A stretch of DNA of 64,000 nt from an uncultured Vicinamibacterales bacterium. Lineage in GTDB: Bacteria; Acidobacteriota; Vicinamibacteria; Vicinamibacterales; UBA8438. The translations under genes and the position numbers were made by a program. Where the stretch lies: assembly GCA_958295905.1 (NCBI GenBank), contig OY282382.1, forward strand, positions 868,001 to 932,000, written 5' to 3'. Shown one piece after another: positions 8,701 through 18,292 of the stretch (position 1 is its first letter; each line of letters begins with the position of its first letter). The notes beneath the pieces were generated by a model that worked only from the letters and a program-made list of their open reading frames with translations, had not been told where the DNA came from and did no database searches.

Positions 8701-9876
8701 TCACGGCGGGCTCCGGGAGGCTCTGGCCAGGACCCGCGTCGCCGCGGCCGCGAACACGTCGGCCGGCGGCAGCAGGCTCAGCACCAGGAAAGCCTCGCGC
8801 GGGAAATCGAAGAAGTAGCCGGGATGCACGTAGACCCCGTCGTGCCGGAGCAGCTCGATGACCAGGGCCTCCTCGGAACGAGTCGACGGCACCTGCACCA
8901 CAGCGTACCATCCCCCCTCGCTGCGCAGAACCCGGCACGCGGGAAACCCGTCCGCCGACCGCAGCAGCGCCGCGTAGTTCTCCCGTACCCGCCGGAGAAT
9001 CGCATCGGCCACGGGACGGGACCTCTCCAGCAGGGCGCCGGCCGCGAGCTGCACCGGGGTCGCCACCGAAAGATAGGTGTCGCAGATCAGCTCGAGCCGA
9101 TCCCGGGCGCCGGCGACCAGCGCGTCCGCCCCGCCCAGCAGCATCCAACCCAGCTTGAGCTGCGGCAGCCCCGCCGATTTGGAGAGTCCGCCGAGGGTGA
9201 AGGTCAGCGCCTCGGTGTCGGCGACCAGGGCGCCGGACCGCCGGGGCGCCGCGGCCTCCATCGGGTAGCCGTCGAACACCTCGTCGCAGACGATCGCGAG
9301 CCCGTGCCGCGCCGCGACCGCGCGGACCGCGGCCAATTCGTCCGGCCGCACGAACGAGCCGGTGGGATTGTTGGGGTTGACGAGCAGCACGGCGCGGGTC
9401 CGGGCGTTGACCATCCGGGCCAAGTGGTCCAGGTCGATCTCCCAGCGACCGTGGTACTCCAGGCGGTAGGGCCGCGCCGCCACCCCGTCCAGACGGGTGA
9501 GATGCTCGAAGAGGGGATAGCTCGGCTGCGGGACGAGCACGACGTCGCCCGGGTCGCAGAACAGCTTGAACAGCACGCTGTACGCCTCGCTCGTGCTCGC
9601 CGCGAGGACGATCCGGTCGGGATGGACCCGGACTCCCGCCTCGGTCATGTGCGCGGCCACCGCTTCGCGCGCGTCGGCCGTCCCCAACGGGGCCGGGTCG
9701 TAGGCCAAGGCGTCGGGCGTGGCCAGGGGGGCGAGCAGGTCGCGTGGATACGGCAGGTCGAGCCGGGTCGGGTTCGACGCGGTGAGATCGTCGAGCCGAC
9801 GGCCTTCGGATCGCCGGCGGGCCAGCTCGCCCGCGACGCGATTGGTTCGGAGCGCGGACACGCGGGAGGAGAACAT
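8701..9876 (-). CDS. Class I/II pyridoxal-phosphate aminotransferase
   Basis: A 391-residue fold-type I aminotransferase. Visible hallmarks are ASNPTRLDLPYP at the N-terminus, VLVNPNNPTGS (substrate carboxylate region), CDEVFDGYP (Asp that contacts the PLP ring nitrogen), the PLP lysine in GLSKSAGLPQLKLGWM, and the late GYFFDFPREAFLVLSLL strand. The amino donor is not determined from sequence; relatives act on aspartate, alanine or aromatic amino acids. The start ATG at 9874-9876 fits the family N-terminus; the reading frame extends much further upstream, but that part covers a MITE-like repeat and is not coding. Confidence 0.9.
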   Translation of the reverse strand: MFSSRVSALRTNRVAGELARRRSEGRRLDDLTASNPTRLDLPYPRDLLAPLATPDALAYDPAPLGTADAREAVAAHMTEAGVRVHPDRIVLAASTSEAYSVLFKLFCDPGDVVLVPQPSYPLFEHLTRLDGVAARPYRLEYHGRWEIDLDHLARMVNARTRAVLLVNPNNPTGSFVRPDELAAVRAVAARHGLAIVCDEVFDGYPMEAAAPRRSGALVADTEALTFTLGGLSKSAGLPQLKLGWMLLGGADALVAGARDRLELICDTYLSVATPVQLAAGALLERSRPVADAILRRVRENYAALLRSADGFPACRVLRSEGGWYAVVQVPSTRSEEALVIELLRHDGVYVHPGYFFDFPREAFLVLSLLPPADVFAAAATRVLARASRSPP

Positions 9877-10324
9877 GCGGCAACCGTATCCCGAATCCCG
9901 CCGGAACTGCCCGCGCGCCCGACCGCTGCGCTGGTTTTTTCTCTTCAGGGGTCCTGGGGCGCGTGCAGGGCATCCCACGCTGACTGCGCGTGACGACGGC
10001 TCGCCCCCGAGTCGAGGGGGCGCCACCGTCTTGCCGACCGGCCGGCGCCGCGTGAGACCCGCGATTCCGCACGTCCGGAGCCCCAGAACCCGCCACGATT
10101 CCGCCCGCGCACGGCGGTGGCGGAGCGTGGGATCGTCCTGGGGCGCGTGGCCGACCGCTGGTTTCTCTTCGGGGTCTGGCGTACGATGGCCCGGCGGGCG
10201 GCGGCGCGGCGGCCGGCGCCGCGCGGCGTTCCCGGGCGGCTCCGGCGGCCCCCCCGCAGTATCGAGTGCGGTGGAGCGTTCGCCCGGGTTCCCCAACATC
10301 GCGCCAGCAACCTGGAAGGCAGCC
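9877..10324. other. Divergent intergenic region with repeat
   Basis: This 448-bp gap separates the aminotransferase (minus) and the S9 peptidase (plus), so promoters for both should lie here. It is dominated by the family A element at 9972-10133. Imperfect direct repeats flank that element: a CGACCGCTG..TTTCTCTTC..GGGGTC block near 9918-9951 and again near 10152-10178, and GTCCTGGGGCGCGTG at about 9950 and 10135. Confidence 0.5.
9972..10133 (-). repeat. MITE-like element, family A, copy 1
   Basis: A 162-bp element with perfect 10-bp inverted ends ATCCCACGCT and AGCGTGGGAT. It matches 50337-50493 and 52574-52732 over the full length in the opposite orientation, including the internal CTCCGGACGTGCGGAATCG and GTCGGCAAGACGGTGGCG blocks. 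It has no coding capacity. Confidence 0.8.
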
Positions 10325-12778
10325 ATGCATCGAATCTCAACGCCCGGACCCCCGCTCCGCGCCGGCCGCCGGCCGGCCGCTGTCGCCCTGTTCGCGGCGC
10401 TGGCCCTCGGGCCCGCCGCATCCGGCCTCGCGCAGGAGGCGGGCGGCTATCTGACCCCGCCGGCGGAGATCGTCGACATACTCGACGCCCCGCCGACTCC
10501 GCAGGTCCTGGTGAGCCCGAGCCGCGACACCGTGGCCCTGCTGGCGCGGCCGGCGATGCCGTCGATCGCCGAGGTGGCGCGCCCCATGCTGCGGCTGGCC
10601 GGCATCCGGCTGAACCCGCGGACCAACGGCCCCCACACCACCCGCGGCCTGAACCGCATCACCGTGAAGCGGATCGAGGACGGCGCGGAGCATGCGTTCG
10701 ACGCGCCGCGCGAGACCACCCTCGGCGACGTCGAGTACTCTCCCGACGGCTCCCACCTGCTGTTCACCCTCACCCGCTACAACGGCATCGAGGCGTGGGT
10801 CATGGAGACCGCGACCGGCCAGGTCCGGCCCCTCAGCGACACGTCGATCAACGCCGCGTGGGGCAACCCCTGCGATTGGCTCGACGAAGGGAAGACCGTC
10901 CTGTGCCGGTTCAAGGCCTCGGCGCGGGGAGCGCCCCCCGCTCCGCCCCAGGTGCCGTCCGGCCCGAACATCCAGGAACACCAAGGTGGCGCCGCCCCCA
11001 TCCGGACCTTTCAGGACCTCCTGCGGAACGCCCACGACGAGGCGCTGTTCGAGTACTACTTCACCAGCCAGATCGGCACCATCGATCTCGCCACCGGGCG
11101 TCGCACCGCCATCGGCCGGCCCGGTCTGTACGAACGGGTCAGCGCCTCGCCGAGCGGCGAGCACCTGTTGACCGTCGAGGTCGAGCGGCCGTTCTCGTGG
11201 CTGGTCCGCGCCGGCAGCTTTCCGAAGGACGTGACGGTCCGGAACCGCAGCGGCGAGATCGTGGCGTCGATCGCGCGGCTGCCCCTCGCCGACGCCGTCC
11301 CCATCGGCGGCGTCGCCACCGGCCCGCGCCGCTTCACGTGGAACCCGACCCAACCCGCCACCCTCGTGTGGGTCGAGGCCGAGGACGGCGGCGATCCCCG
11401 CGCCACGGCGCCCCAGCGCGACCGCGTGCTCGCGCACGCCGCGCCGTTCGACGGCGAGCCGGCCGAGATCGCGCGCACCGAGTTCCGCTTCAGCGGAATC
11501 GCGTGGACCGAGGACGGCACCGCGCTGCTGACCGAGAACGACCGGCGCACCCGGTGGACCCGGACCACGCTGCTCGACGCCGCCGGCGGGCGGCGCACGC
11601 TCTGGGACCGCAGCACCGAGGACCGCTATGCCGCCGCCGGCAACCCGTTCGGCGTCGCGCGGCCCGGGGGGCGGGTGATCCGGCAGACCGGCGGCGCCAT
11701 CTTCCTGACCGGCCCCGGCGCGTCACCCGACGGCGACCGCCCGTTCCTCGACCGGCTCGACCTCGCCACCCTCGAGAGCGAGCGCCGGTTCCGGAGCGCC
11801 GGCGACGCCTACGAGGTGGTTCTGGCCCCGCTGTCCGACGACGGCGGTCTGGTGCTCACCCGGCGCGAGACCCGGACCGAGCCGCCGAACTACCAGATCC
11901 GGGACCTCGAAGCGGGCACGATGCGCGCGCTCACCGCCTTCGAGAACCCGGCGCCGCAGCTTTCGGGCATCCGGAAGGCGCTGATCACCTACGAGCGCGA
12001 CGACGGCGTGCAGCTCTCGGGCACCCTCTATCTGCCGCCCGGATACCGCGACGGCGAGCGCGTCCCCATGCTGATGTGGGCCTACCCCCGCGAGTACGTC
12101 GACCCGCGGCTCGCAGGCCAGGTCACCGGCTCGGACCACCGGTTCACGGCGATTCGCGGCGCCTCGCACCTGCTCCTGCTGACCCAGGGGTACGCGGTGT
12201 TCGACGGCCCCACGATGCCCATCATCGGCGCCGGCGAGACCGCCAACGACACCTACGTCGAGCAGCTCGTGGCGAGCGCCCAGGCCGCCGTGGACACCGT
12301 CGTCGCGCTGGGCGTGACCGGCCGCGACACCATCGGCATCGGCGGGCACAGCTACGGCGCGTTCATGACCGCCAACCTGCTCGCCCACGCCGACCTCTTC
12401 CAGATGGGCATCGCCCGCAGCGGCGCCTACAACCGCTCGCTCACCCCCTTCGGGTTCCAGAACGAGCAGCGCACCTTCTGGGAGGCGACGGACATCTACG
12501 CGGCGATGTCGCCCTTCTTCCACGCCGACAAGGTCGACGAGCCGATTCTTCTGATCCACGGCGAGGTGGACAACAACTCGGGCACGTTCCCGATCCAGTC
12601 CGCCCGGATGTACATGGCCCTGAAGGGCCACGGCGGCACCGTGCGCTACGTGACCCTGCCGAACGAATCGCACGGCTACGCCGCGCGCGAGTCCGTGCTG
12701 CACACCGTGGCGGAGATGCTGAACTGGGCGAACCTGCATCTGCGGCGGGGGGCCGAGACGACCGTCGCCTCACAGTGA
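10325..12778 (+). CDS. Exported S9-family prolyl oligopeptidase-like peptidase
   Basis: This 817-residue protein has a Sec signal peptide (residues 1 to about 36, ending ASGLAQEA). A long beta-propeller-like region (about 60-560) of PD40-type segments such as VEYSPDGSHLLFTL and VSASPSGEHLLTVEV follows. The C-terminal alpha/beta-hydrolase has the catalytic triad in GIGGHSYGAFM (Ser), LLIHGEVDNN (Asp) and NESHGY (His). This architecture matches S9 peptidases that cut short peptides in the periplasm. The region AGETANDTYVEQL is typical of the glutamyl-endopeptidase-like S9D branch. The ATG at 10325 was chosen because the signal peptide starts there. Its long antisense and alternative-frame ORFs are shadows. 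Confidence 0.93.
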   Translation: MHRISTPGPPLRAGRRPAAVALFAALALGPAASGLAQEAGGYLTPPAEIVDILDAPPTPQVLVSPSRDTVALLARPAMPSIAEVARPMLRLAGIRLNPRTNGPHTTRGLNRITVKRIEDGAEHAFDAPRETTLGDVEYSPDGSHLLFTLTRYNGIEAWVMETATGQVRPLSDTSINAAWGNPCDWLDEGKTVLCRFKASARGAPPAPPQVPSGPNIQEHQGGAAPIRTFQDLLRNAHDEALFEYYFTSQIGTIDLATGRRTAIGRPGLYERVSASPSGEHLLTVEVERPFSWLVRAGSFPKDVTVRNRSGEIVASIARLPLADAVPIGGVATGPRRFTWNPTQPATLVWVEAEDGGDPRATAPQRDRVLAHAAPFDGEPAEIARTEFRFSGIAWTEDGTALLTENDRRTRWTRTTLLDAAGGRRTLWDRSTEDRYAAAGNPFGVARPGGRVIRQTGGAIFLTGPGASPDGDRPFLDRLDLATLESERRFRSAGDAYEVVLAPLSDDGGLVLTRRETRTEPPNYQIRDLEAGTMRALTAFENPAPQLSGIRKALITYERDDGVQLSGTLYLPPGYRDGERVPMLMWAYPREYVDPRLAGQVTGSDHRFTAIRGASHLLLLTQGYAVFDGPTMPIIGAGETANDTYVEQLVASAQAAVDTVVALGVTGRDTIGIGGHSYGAFMTANLLAHADLFQMGIARSGAYNRSLTPFGFQNEQRTFWEATDIYAAMSPFFHADKVDEPILLIHGEVDNNSGTFPIQSARMYMALKGHGGTVRYVTLPNESHGYAARESVLHTVAEMLNWANLHLRRGAETTVASQ

Positions 12779-12879
12779 TGGATGAAACTCCGGCCCGGAT
12801 CAGCGCGATTATCCGCAAGAGCCCGTCCGACGCCTGCGAGGCGTTGAACTGTGAAGATCCCCGTCACGCCACGCAGCCC

Positions 12880-14523
12880 CTACAGCCTCCAGACCATCAC
12901 TCCGCGCCCGTCCCGCCGGCGACCGCTTCCGTCCGCCCCGCCGCCGCCGTCCCGGCGGTCCTCACTACGGCGGTCGATCACCACCAGATGCCCTTCCTCC
13001 GCCCCGCACTTCGCCATGTAGCCCAACGTCTGCGCCACGCCCTGCTCGACCGTCCCCGCGAGGCTCTTGCGGTCCGCATCCCGCAGCACCTTGCACTCGA
13101 CCACGAACCGCTCCCACAGATCCGACGGCTGACCCGCCTCCCGCGGCCACAGCACCAGCAGGTCCGTCCGGCCGCGTCCCAGCCCGTACTCCCGCTCAAT
13201 GCGGCCGCCCCCGTTCACCACCCGCTGCAGGTACGACTGCAGGATGATCTGCGGGCCGGCCTCCCGGTAGTCGCCCAGATGGTCGAGCCAGTGCTCCGCG
13301 TGCTCCCCGAAGAACGTGCCGAACGCCGTCAGCAGCTTCGTCATGTTCAGACGGCCGTCGCCGTCCACGTACCACGCCACCTGCAGGTCCAGGCTGTCCT
13401 GCAGCACGTAGCCCAGCTCCCGCGGCACCACCTCGGCGTAGATCGGGTTCGCCATGCGCGGCGGCGAATCCGGCGCGAGCAGCCCCAGGTCGCGCGCATA
13501 CTCCAGGTCGCGGGCATGGTGCCGCACCTCGCCGCCGCTCAGGAGGGGCTCGACGACCCGCCGCACCCGCGCCTCCTCCAGCTTGTGCGCCAACTGGTCC
13601 AAGTGCGTGCGCCGCGACAGGACGAGCGCTTCCCGGGCCGCGTAGACGTCGTCCACTTCAATGGCCCGCGAGCGGTCCCTTCCCGCCTTGTTGTCGAAGC
13701 ACGCCTCCGCGCACAGCGCGTTCACCAGCCACGGCTGGCCCCGGGTCTGCGTCCACACCGCCTCCAGCGCCGCCGCCGAGAAGCGCTGGCCGGTCTCCTC
13801 CGTGTGCTGCGCCATCAGCGCCCGCGTCTCGGCCTCGGTGAAGTCACCCATGCGCAAGGACTTCGCGGCGACGTTGAACGGGCTGCCGCCGGCGATGACC
13901 TCCCCGGTGCTCGACCGGATACGGTAGTCGCGGATGTCGCGCACCCCGCACAGCACCACGCTCTGCGGGAAGCCCTCGGGGCGATGCTCGTAGCCGGCGC
14001 GGAGCTGGCGCAGCACCGAGAGCAGGGTGTCGCCGACCAGCGAGTCGATCTCGTCCACCAGCAGCACCAGCGGCGTCGGATTCGCTTCGCACCAGCGGGC
14101 GAGCAGTTCCTTGATGGCGTCTTCGGGCCCCGCCTTCGCCAGGACATCCGGCCAAACCTCGTCCGGGTAGCTGTCGCCCAGCCGCCGCGCGTTCATGGCC
14201 AAGCCGCTCAGGACGGCGCGGATGCCGCGCGCGGTGTCGTCGCGCGCCACCTGGGCGGGTTCGACGTTCACGTTCACGCACCGGAGGCTGCCGGCCTCCC
14301 CGCGGTTGAGCAGGTCGCGCAGGGCGATGAGCGCGGAGGTCTTGCCGGTCTGGCGCGGCGCGTGCAGCACGAAGTACTGCTTGGCCCGAATCAGGGCCAG
14401 AAGTTCATCGACGTCCATCCGGTCCAGCGGCGGGATGGCGTAGTGGTCGTCCGGGCGCACCGGCCCTGCGGTGTTGAAGAAGCGCACGGGCCGATTTATG
14501 ACACTTGCCGCGGCCACCATCAT
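12880..14523 (-). CDS. AAA+ ATPase with C-terminal PD-(D/E)XK-like nuclease domain, paralogue A
   Basis: A 547-residue protein. The N-terminus RFFNTAGPVRPDDHYAIPPL introduces a P-loop: Walker A in HAPRQTGKTS (about residues 54-63), Walker B in LVLLVDEIDSL (about 151-161), and a sensor-like LCGVRDIRDYRIR. The last 100 residues carry a PD-(D/E)XK-like core, GRTDLLVLWP followed by FVVECKVL, where D and ExK are the expected metal and catalytic residues. The tail is rich in Arg, Asp and Gly. The family is widespread but uncharacterised and often present in many copies per genome; a defence or mobile-element role is possible but unproven. Paralogue B at 27080-28702 is almost identical from about residue 180 onward but clearly divergent before that. 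A small coiled-coil gene lies 35 bp upstream. Confidence 0.82.
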   Translation of the reverse strand: MMVAAASVINRPVRFFNTAGPVRPDDHYAIPPLDRMDVDELLALIRAKQYFVLHAPRQTGKTSALIALRDLLNRGEAGSLRCVNVNVEPAQVARDDTARGIRAVLSGLAMNARRLGDSYPDEVWPDVLAKAGPEDAIKELLARWCEANPTPLVLLVDEIDSLVGDTLLSVLRQLRAGYEHRPEGFPQSVVLCGVRDIRDYRIRSSTGEVIAGGSPFNVAAKSLRMGDFTEAETRALMAQHTEETGQRFSAAALEAVWTQTRGQPWLVNALCAEACFDNKAGRDRSRAIEVDDVYAAREALVLSRRTHLDQLAHKLEEARVRRVVEPLLSGGEVRHHARDLEYARDLGLLAPDSPPRMANPIYAEVVPRELGYVLQDSLDLQVAWYVDGDGRLNMTKLLTAFGTFFGEHAEHWLDHLGDYREAGPQIILQSYLQRVVNGGGRIEREYGLGRGRTDLLVLWPREAGQPSDLWERFVVECKVLRDADRKSLAGTVEQGVAQTLGYMAKCGAEEGHLVVIDRRSEDRRDGGGGADGSGRRRDGRGVMVWRL

Positions 14524-14558
14524 GGGACTCCTCGCCGACGCCGGCGAGGGGTGGGGAA

Positions 14559-14807
14559 CTACTCCGGTGGTTCTTCCGCCGGCACGGCGCGCACCCGATC
14601 GAGAGTGGCGAGCCGCTGATCCACCTTGGCGAAGGCGATCTCAACGCCCCGCAGCCGGGCGTCCATCCCCTCCACGCGGTCCTCCAGCCGGCCCACACGG
14701 TCGCGCAGATCGTCGACGCGGGTGCGGATGCCGCTGTTCTGACTGAAGAGGATTGCGCCGACGGCCAGCAGGGTACCGCTGATCCACCGAGTGTCGGTGT
14801 TCGGCAT
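14559..14807 (-). CDS. Small membrane-anchored coiled-coil protein
   Basis: An 82-residue protein with a hydrophobic N-terminal segment (about residues 9-22, WISGTLLAVGAILF). A heptad-rich region follows (about 27-70: RTRVDDLRDRVGRLEDRVEG and RLRGVEIAFAKVDQRL) that should form a coiled coil. I do not recognise a named family. It sits 35 bp upstream of the AAA+ ATPase on the same strand, so the two may be co-transcribed. The first 12 codons and about 140 bp of upstream sequence recur near 26702-26880 close to ATPase paralogue B, which suggests both belong to one duplicated module. Confidence 0.65.
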   Translation of the reverse strand: MPNTDTRWISGTLLAVGAILFSQNSGIRTRVDDLRDRVGRLEDRVEGMDARLRGVEIAFAKVDQRLATLDRVRAVPAEEPPE

Positions 14808-15111
14808 GAGGTCTTTCCAGGTCCGTCAGGCCAAAGACGGCCCGGCCCACGGGTCTGCGCCCGGTCGGATCATGGCAGTCTACCACGGTGCCCGGCGGTC
14901 TGGCACCAGACAGGGCTCGCACGGGTGCACGTCAGATTTCCTCCGAAAGCCCCGCGAGGCATAGACGCACTTCACCTTTCCCGCCCCGACGGCTCTTTCG
15001 TCAGGCCGGCGGTGTCCGAGTGGAAGCTGAGAGGACGGCGCCCGGCGCGCCCGGTACGCGTGCTTCCCCTTCGCCCGCGTTTCTTCCGTGCAGGCGCCGG
15101 CCGTCGCCGAG
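14808..15111. other. Intergenic region between the coiled-coil gene and IS110 element 1
   Basis: The first 140 bp, upstream of the coiled-coil gene, match 26744-26880 and include ACGGCCCGGCCCACGG and ACGGTGCCCGGCGGTCT. The segment GGGTGCACGTCAGATTT (about 14929-14945) also occurs inverted directly outside the group II intron end near 24620-24640. The rest, to 15111, is probably the 3' end of IS110 element 1. Confidence 0.5.
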
Positions 15112-16503
15112 TCAAGCAGTGACCGGTGCGGGTGCGCCGCCCAGCGTTGCCGGCGGCCCGGTGCCGGTCACGCCGGTCACTGCCGGCGCGCGGCGCAACT
15201 GCTCGGCGGCCGCCTTCGCCACCTCCTGCAGCAGGTTCGCCTTGCGCAGCATCCTCAACCAGCGTGCCTTGTTCTTGTTCGCGGTCTGCGCCTCGTAGTC
15301 GATCTGCGGATCGCGGTACGGCTTGCCGTCGCGGAGCATCGCGAACACGATGCGCAGGATCTTGTGCCCCGTCGCCACGACCGCCCGTCCCGAGCCGCGC
15401 CCTTTCGCGAGCCGCTGCTTGTACGGCCCGAACTGCGTGTTGCGGGTGCGAGCCGCCGCGTGCGCGATCTCACACAGGATGCGCCGCAGGTACACATTGC
15501 CCTTGCGCCGCCTCCCGCCCTTGCTCTTGCCGGCCGATTCGTGGTTGCCCGGGCACATGCCCGCCCAACTCGCCAGCCGCCGGGCCGTGCCGAAGGCGTC
15601 CATGTCGTCGCCGACTTCCGCCAGCAGGGCGGCCGCCGCCAGCGGTCCCGTCCCCGGCAGCGTCTGCAGCAGCGTCCAGGGCAGTTCGTAATCCCGCCGG
15701 ACCGCGTCGAAAATGCGCCGCTCCATGTCCTCCAACGAGCGCTCGACCGTGCCCAGCATGTTGCGCAACAAGACCACCAGCGGCTTGACGCCGTCGTCCA
15801 TCCCCCGCCCGAGAGCATCCAGCAGCGCAGGGATCTTCTTGCGGGCGTTGCCCTTGACGTTCTGCACCATCTCTTCCGGGTCCCGGCCCTCGACCAGGCC
15901 GTCCAGCAGATGGCGGCCCGAGAGGCCGAACAGGTCCGTCAGAATGCCGCCGATGCGCAGGCCGCCCTCGTCCGGCACGCGGTGCATCATGTTGCGCAGC
16001 GTCGACGCCACCCGCCGCGTGCGCGCGTGCAGGCGCGTCATACGCCGCAGCTCCTCCAACTGCGGCGGCGCCACGAAACTCGGGCTGACCAGTCCGTAGC
16101 GGGCCAGCGTCGCCAGCCATTGGCTGTCGGAGACGTCCGTCTTGCGGCCGGGCACGCGCTTGACGTGCCGTGCGTTGACAACCCACACGTCCACACCGGC
16201 CTCGGCCAGCGCCCGCTGCACCGACTTCCAGAACACACCCGTGCTCTCCATCACCACCTGTGTCAAGTCCAGGCCGGCCAGCCAGCCGACCAGCAGGTCC
16301 AGCTCCGCGCCGTAGGTGCGGTACTGCCGCGTCTCCAAAGACACGCGCCCGCCGCCGTCCTCGACCAGCGTCGTGGCGGTCAGGCTCATCTTGTGCACGT
16401 CGATGCCCGCCACCCGCGGCGCCGTGTCGAGCACCGCCTCGGGATGGCGCGGGTCCGGTGTCGGTGGCGGCAGGCTCCGCCCGTCCTTCTGCTTCTGTTC
16501 CAT
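15112..16503 (-). CDS. IS110-family DEDD transposase/recombinase (element 1)
   Basis: A 463-residue recombinase. The N-terminal RuvC-like domain has the acidic set in AGIDVHKMSLTA, VVMESTGVFWK and GRKTDVSDSQWLA. The C-terminal Transposase_20 part includes LLQTLPGTGPLAAAALLAEV and ASWAGMCPGNHESAGKSKGG with its conserved serine. The start ATG at 16501-16503 was chosen because AGGAGGGGACC lies directly before it; the frame runs further upstream without homology. IS110-type enzymes are guided by a bridge RNA made from the element's own non-coding end. The protein is clearly different from the IS110 copy next door at 17012-18292, so this is a separate element. Its exact ends were not resolved. Confidence 0.95.
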   Translation of the reverse strand: MEQKQKDGRSLPPPTPDPRHPEAVLDTAPRVAGIDVHKMSLTATTLVEDGGGRVSLETRQYRTYGAELDLLVGWLAGLDLTQVVMESTGVFWKSVQRALAEAGVDVWVVNARHVKRVPGRKTDVSDSQWLATLARYGLVSPSFVAPPQLEELRRMTRLHARTRRVASTLRNMMHRVPDEGGLRIGGILTDLFGLSGRHLLDGLVEGRDPEEMVQNVKGNARKKIPALLDALGRGMDDGVKPLVVLLRNMLGTVERSLEDMERRIFDAVRRDYELPWTLLQTLPGTGPLAAAALLAEVGDDMDAFGTARRLASWAGMCPGNHESAGKSKGGRRRKGNVYLRRILCEIAHAAARTRNTQFGPYKQRLAKGRGSGRAVVATGHKILRIVFAMLRDGKPYRDPQIDYEAQTANKNKARWLRMLRKANLLQEVAKAAAEQLRRAPAVTGVTGTGPPATLGGAPAPVTA

Positions 16504-16847
16504 GGTCCCCTCCTGCGTTGCCGGTTCCTCCGGGCCGCGGCGCCTCTGCCGGAGACGCGGCCACGACAACGGGAGCGGCGGGGAACCGCCGGGAGACTCC
16601 TCGGGCCGCCGGGGACCCGGGACGTTTTCCTCCTCGGCCTCGGCAGCGGCAGGCTGCCGGACACACTGCGGGGTGCGCACCGACGGTTCCGGCCACGTTG
16701 CTGTGCGGGATACCCCAAAGGGACCGCCGAAATAGCTGCGGCCTACACCGCCGCGCCCTTCCTCCAGCATGGCACACGGCAACCGCCCCGGGCCATGCTA
16801 CGCTTTCATCTCGCGGGGTGGGGCGGCCAAGCGCCCGCAGGGACGTT
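16504..16847 (-). ncRNA. Candidate bridge-RNA region of IS110 element 1
   Basis: A 344-bp non-coding stretch directly upstream of the recombinase start and ending where the next IS110 element begins. In the IS110 subgroup the guide (bridge) RNA is made from the non-coding end upstream of the recombinase. The position and length fit; the RNA fold and the donor and target loops were not determined. Confidence 0.35.
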
Positions 16848-17011
16848 GCTGTGAAACGCTCCCATGGCCCGGGCACACGACGGGCGTGACCGCGGATCGG
16901 TGATCGAGCGGCCTTCAGACCGGAGACGTGAGGTTCCCGGATTTCGTGGGCGGTGCGGGGCAGCCCCGATCTATGGCCCGACACGGCGCCCTGGGTCCGG
17001 GGGCGCCGTGT

Positions 17012-18292
17012 TCAGGGGCGGGCGGCTGCCTGCACCTCGTTGATGAAGCCGTACTGCCCGAGCATGCGGAGCCAACGCGGTGCGTTGCGCTCGACGAGGA
17101 GCCGTCGGTAGTCGATGCCGGGGTCGGTGTAGGGCCGGTCATCGCGCAGGACGGCGTGTAAGACGCGCAACAGCTTGTGGGCGGTGGCGAGGACGGCCCG
17201 CTTGTAGCCGAGGCGGCCGGCGAGTGTCCGGTGATACTCGTAGAACTGCGAGCTCTTGGTCCGGACGGCGCCGTGGGCGCATTCGGCAAGCGTGGCCCGC
17301 AGCGTCCGGTTCCCCTTGCGCGCCCGCCCGGCGCGGCGCTTGCCGGCGCTGGTGTTGTTGCCCGGCGCAACGCCGGCCCAGGCGCCGAGGTGGCGCGCCT
17401 CCTGGAAGGCCCCCAGGTCCGGTCCGATTTCGGCGAGGATGGTGCATGCACTGCCGAAATCGATGCCCGGAATCGTCTGCAGCAGCCGCAGGGGGCGCTG
17501 ATAGTCGGCCATCTCGGCGTGAATGCGCGAGTCGAGCGCGGCGAGAGCGGCGTCGACCCGGTCGACATCGGCCACCTGCATTTGCAGCAGGACCAGCGCG
17601 AGGGGATCGAGGACGGCGGCCAGGGCCCGGGACAGCGGCTCCAGCTTGGCCTGCACATGATTCGTCAGGCCGGCCAGGATGGCGTCCGGCGGGCGCCCGG
17701 CGACCAGCCCGTCGAGGATGCGCCGTCCGTTGGCGCCGAAGATGTCGGACAAGATGCCGCCGAGCCGCAGGCCGTCGTGGTCGAGGGTCTTGTGGACCCG
17801 GTTGCGGTTCCGGCTGCGCTCGGCGACGAGCTTGCGGCGGTAGCGGGTCAACTGCCGCAACTGCCGAAACAGCCGCGGCGGGACGTAGCTCGGCAGGGCG
17901 GGGCCGAACTGACAGATGCGGGCCAGCCACAGGCTGTCGTTGGTGTCGGTCTTCTTGCCGCGGATCTGCTTGACGTGTTGGGCATGCAGCAGGTCGGCGT
18001 GGATGCCGGCATCCTCCAACGCCTCGAACGGCGCTTTCCAGTAGACCCCGGTACCTTCCATCGCGGCGGCGGTGACGCCGTGCGCCCGCAGCCAGTCGGT
18101 CATCGCCCGCAGACCGTCCGGCAGCGCGCTGAACTCCCGCACGGCGGTACGGGCCGGCCCGCCGCCGGCCTCGCAGAGGCGCACCGCGGCGGTGACGTGC
18201 ATCTTGTGCACGTCGAGTCCGGCCGCCCGCGGGTGCGCCACGTGCATGTCGTCGATGCGCAACGTGTCGGCATCAACCGTGTCGCTGTTCAT
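17012..18292 (-). CDS. IS110-family DEDD transposase/recombinase (element 2)
   Basis: 426 residues from the ATG at 18290-18292, preceded by AAGGAGGATACCTG, an excellent ribosome binding site. The RuvC-like domain shows AGLDVHKMHVTAAV, AAMEGTGVYWK and GKKTDTNDSLWLA. The C-terminal domain shows LLQTIPGIDFGSACTILAEI and GAWAGVAPGNNTSAGKRRAG. The enzyme should excise and insert its element under bridge-RNA guidance. It appears intact. Two shorter derivatives of the same gene, each missing 322 codons in frame, follow directly to the right. Confidence 0.95.
   Translation of the reverse strand: MNSDTVDADTLRIDDMHVAHPRAAGLDVHKMHVTAAVRLCEAGGGPARTAVREFSALPDGLRAMTDWLRAHGVTAAAMEGTGVYWKAPFEALEDAGIHADLLHAQHVKQIRGKKTDTNDSLWLARICQFGPALPSYVPPRLFRQLRQLTRYRRKLVAERSRNRNRVHKTLDHDGLRLGGILSDIFGANGRRILDGLVAGRPPDAILAGLTNHVQAKLEPLSRALAAVLDPLALVLLQMQVADVDRVDAALAALDSRIHAEMADYQRPLRLLQTIPGIDFGSACTILAEIGPDLGAFQEARHLGAWAGVAPGNNTSAGKRRAGRARKGNRTLRATLAECAHGAVRTKSSQFYEYHRTLAGRLGYKRAVLATAHKLLRVLHAVLRDDRPYTDPGIDYRRLLVERNAPRWLRMLGQYGFINEVQAAARP

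Noticed and set aside
10117-14619. A 1500-codon plus-strand open frame
   Set aside because: It overlaps the S9 peptidase in another frame and the ATPase gene antisense, has no homology and an arginine/proline-rich composition typical of GC-rich shadow ORFs.
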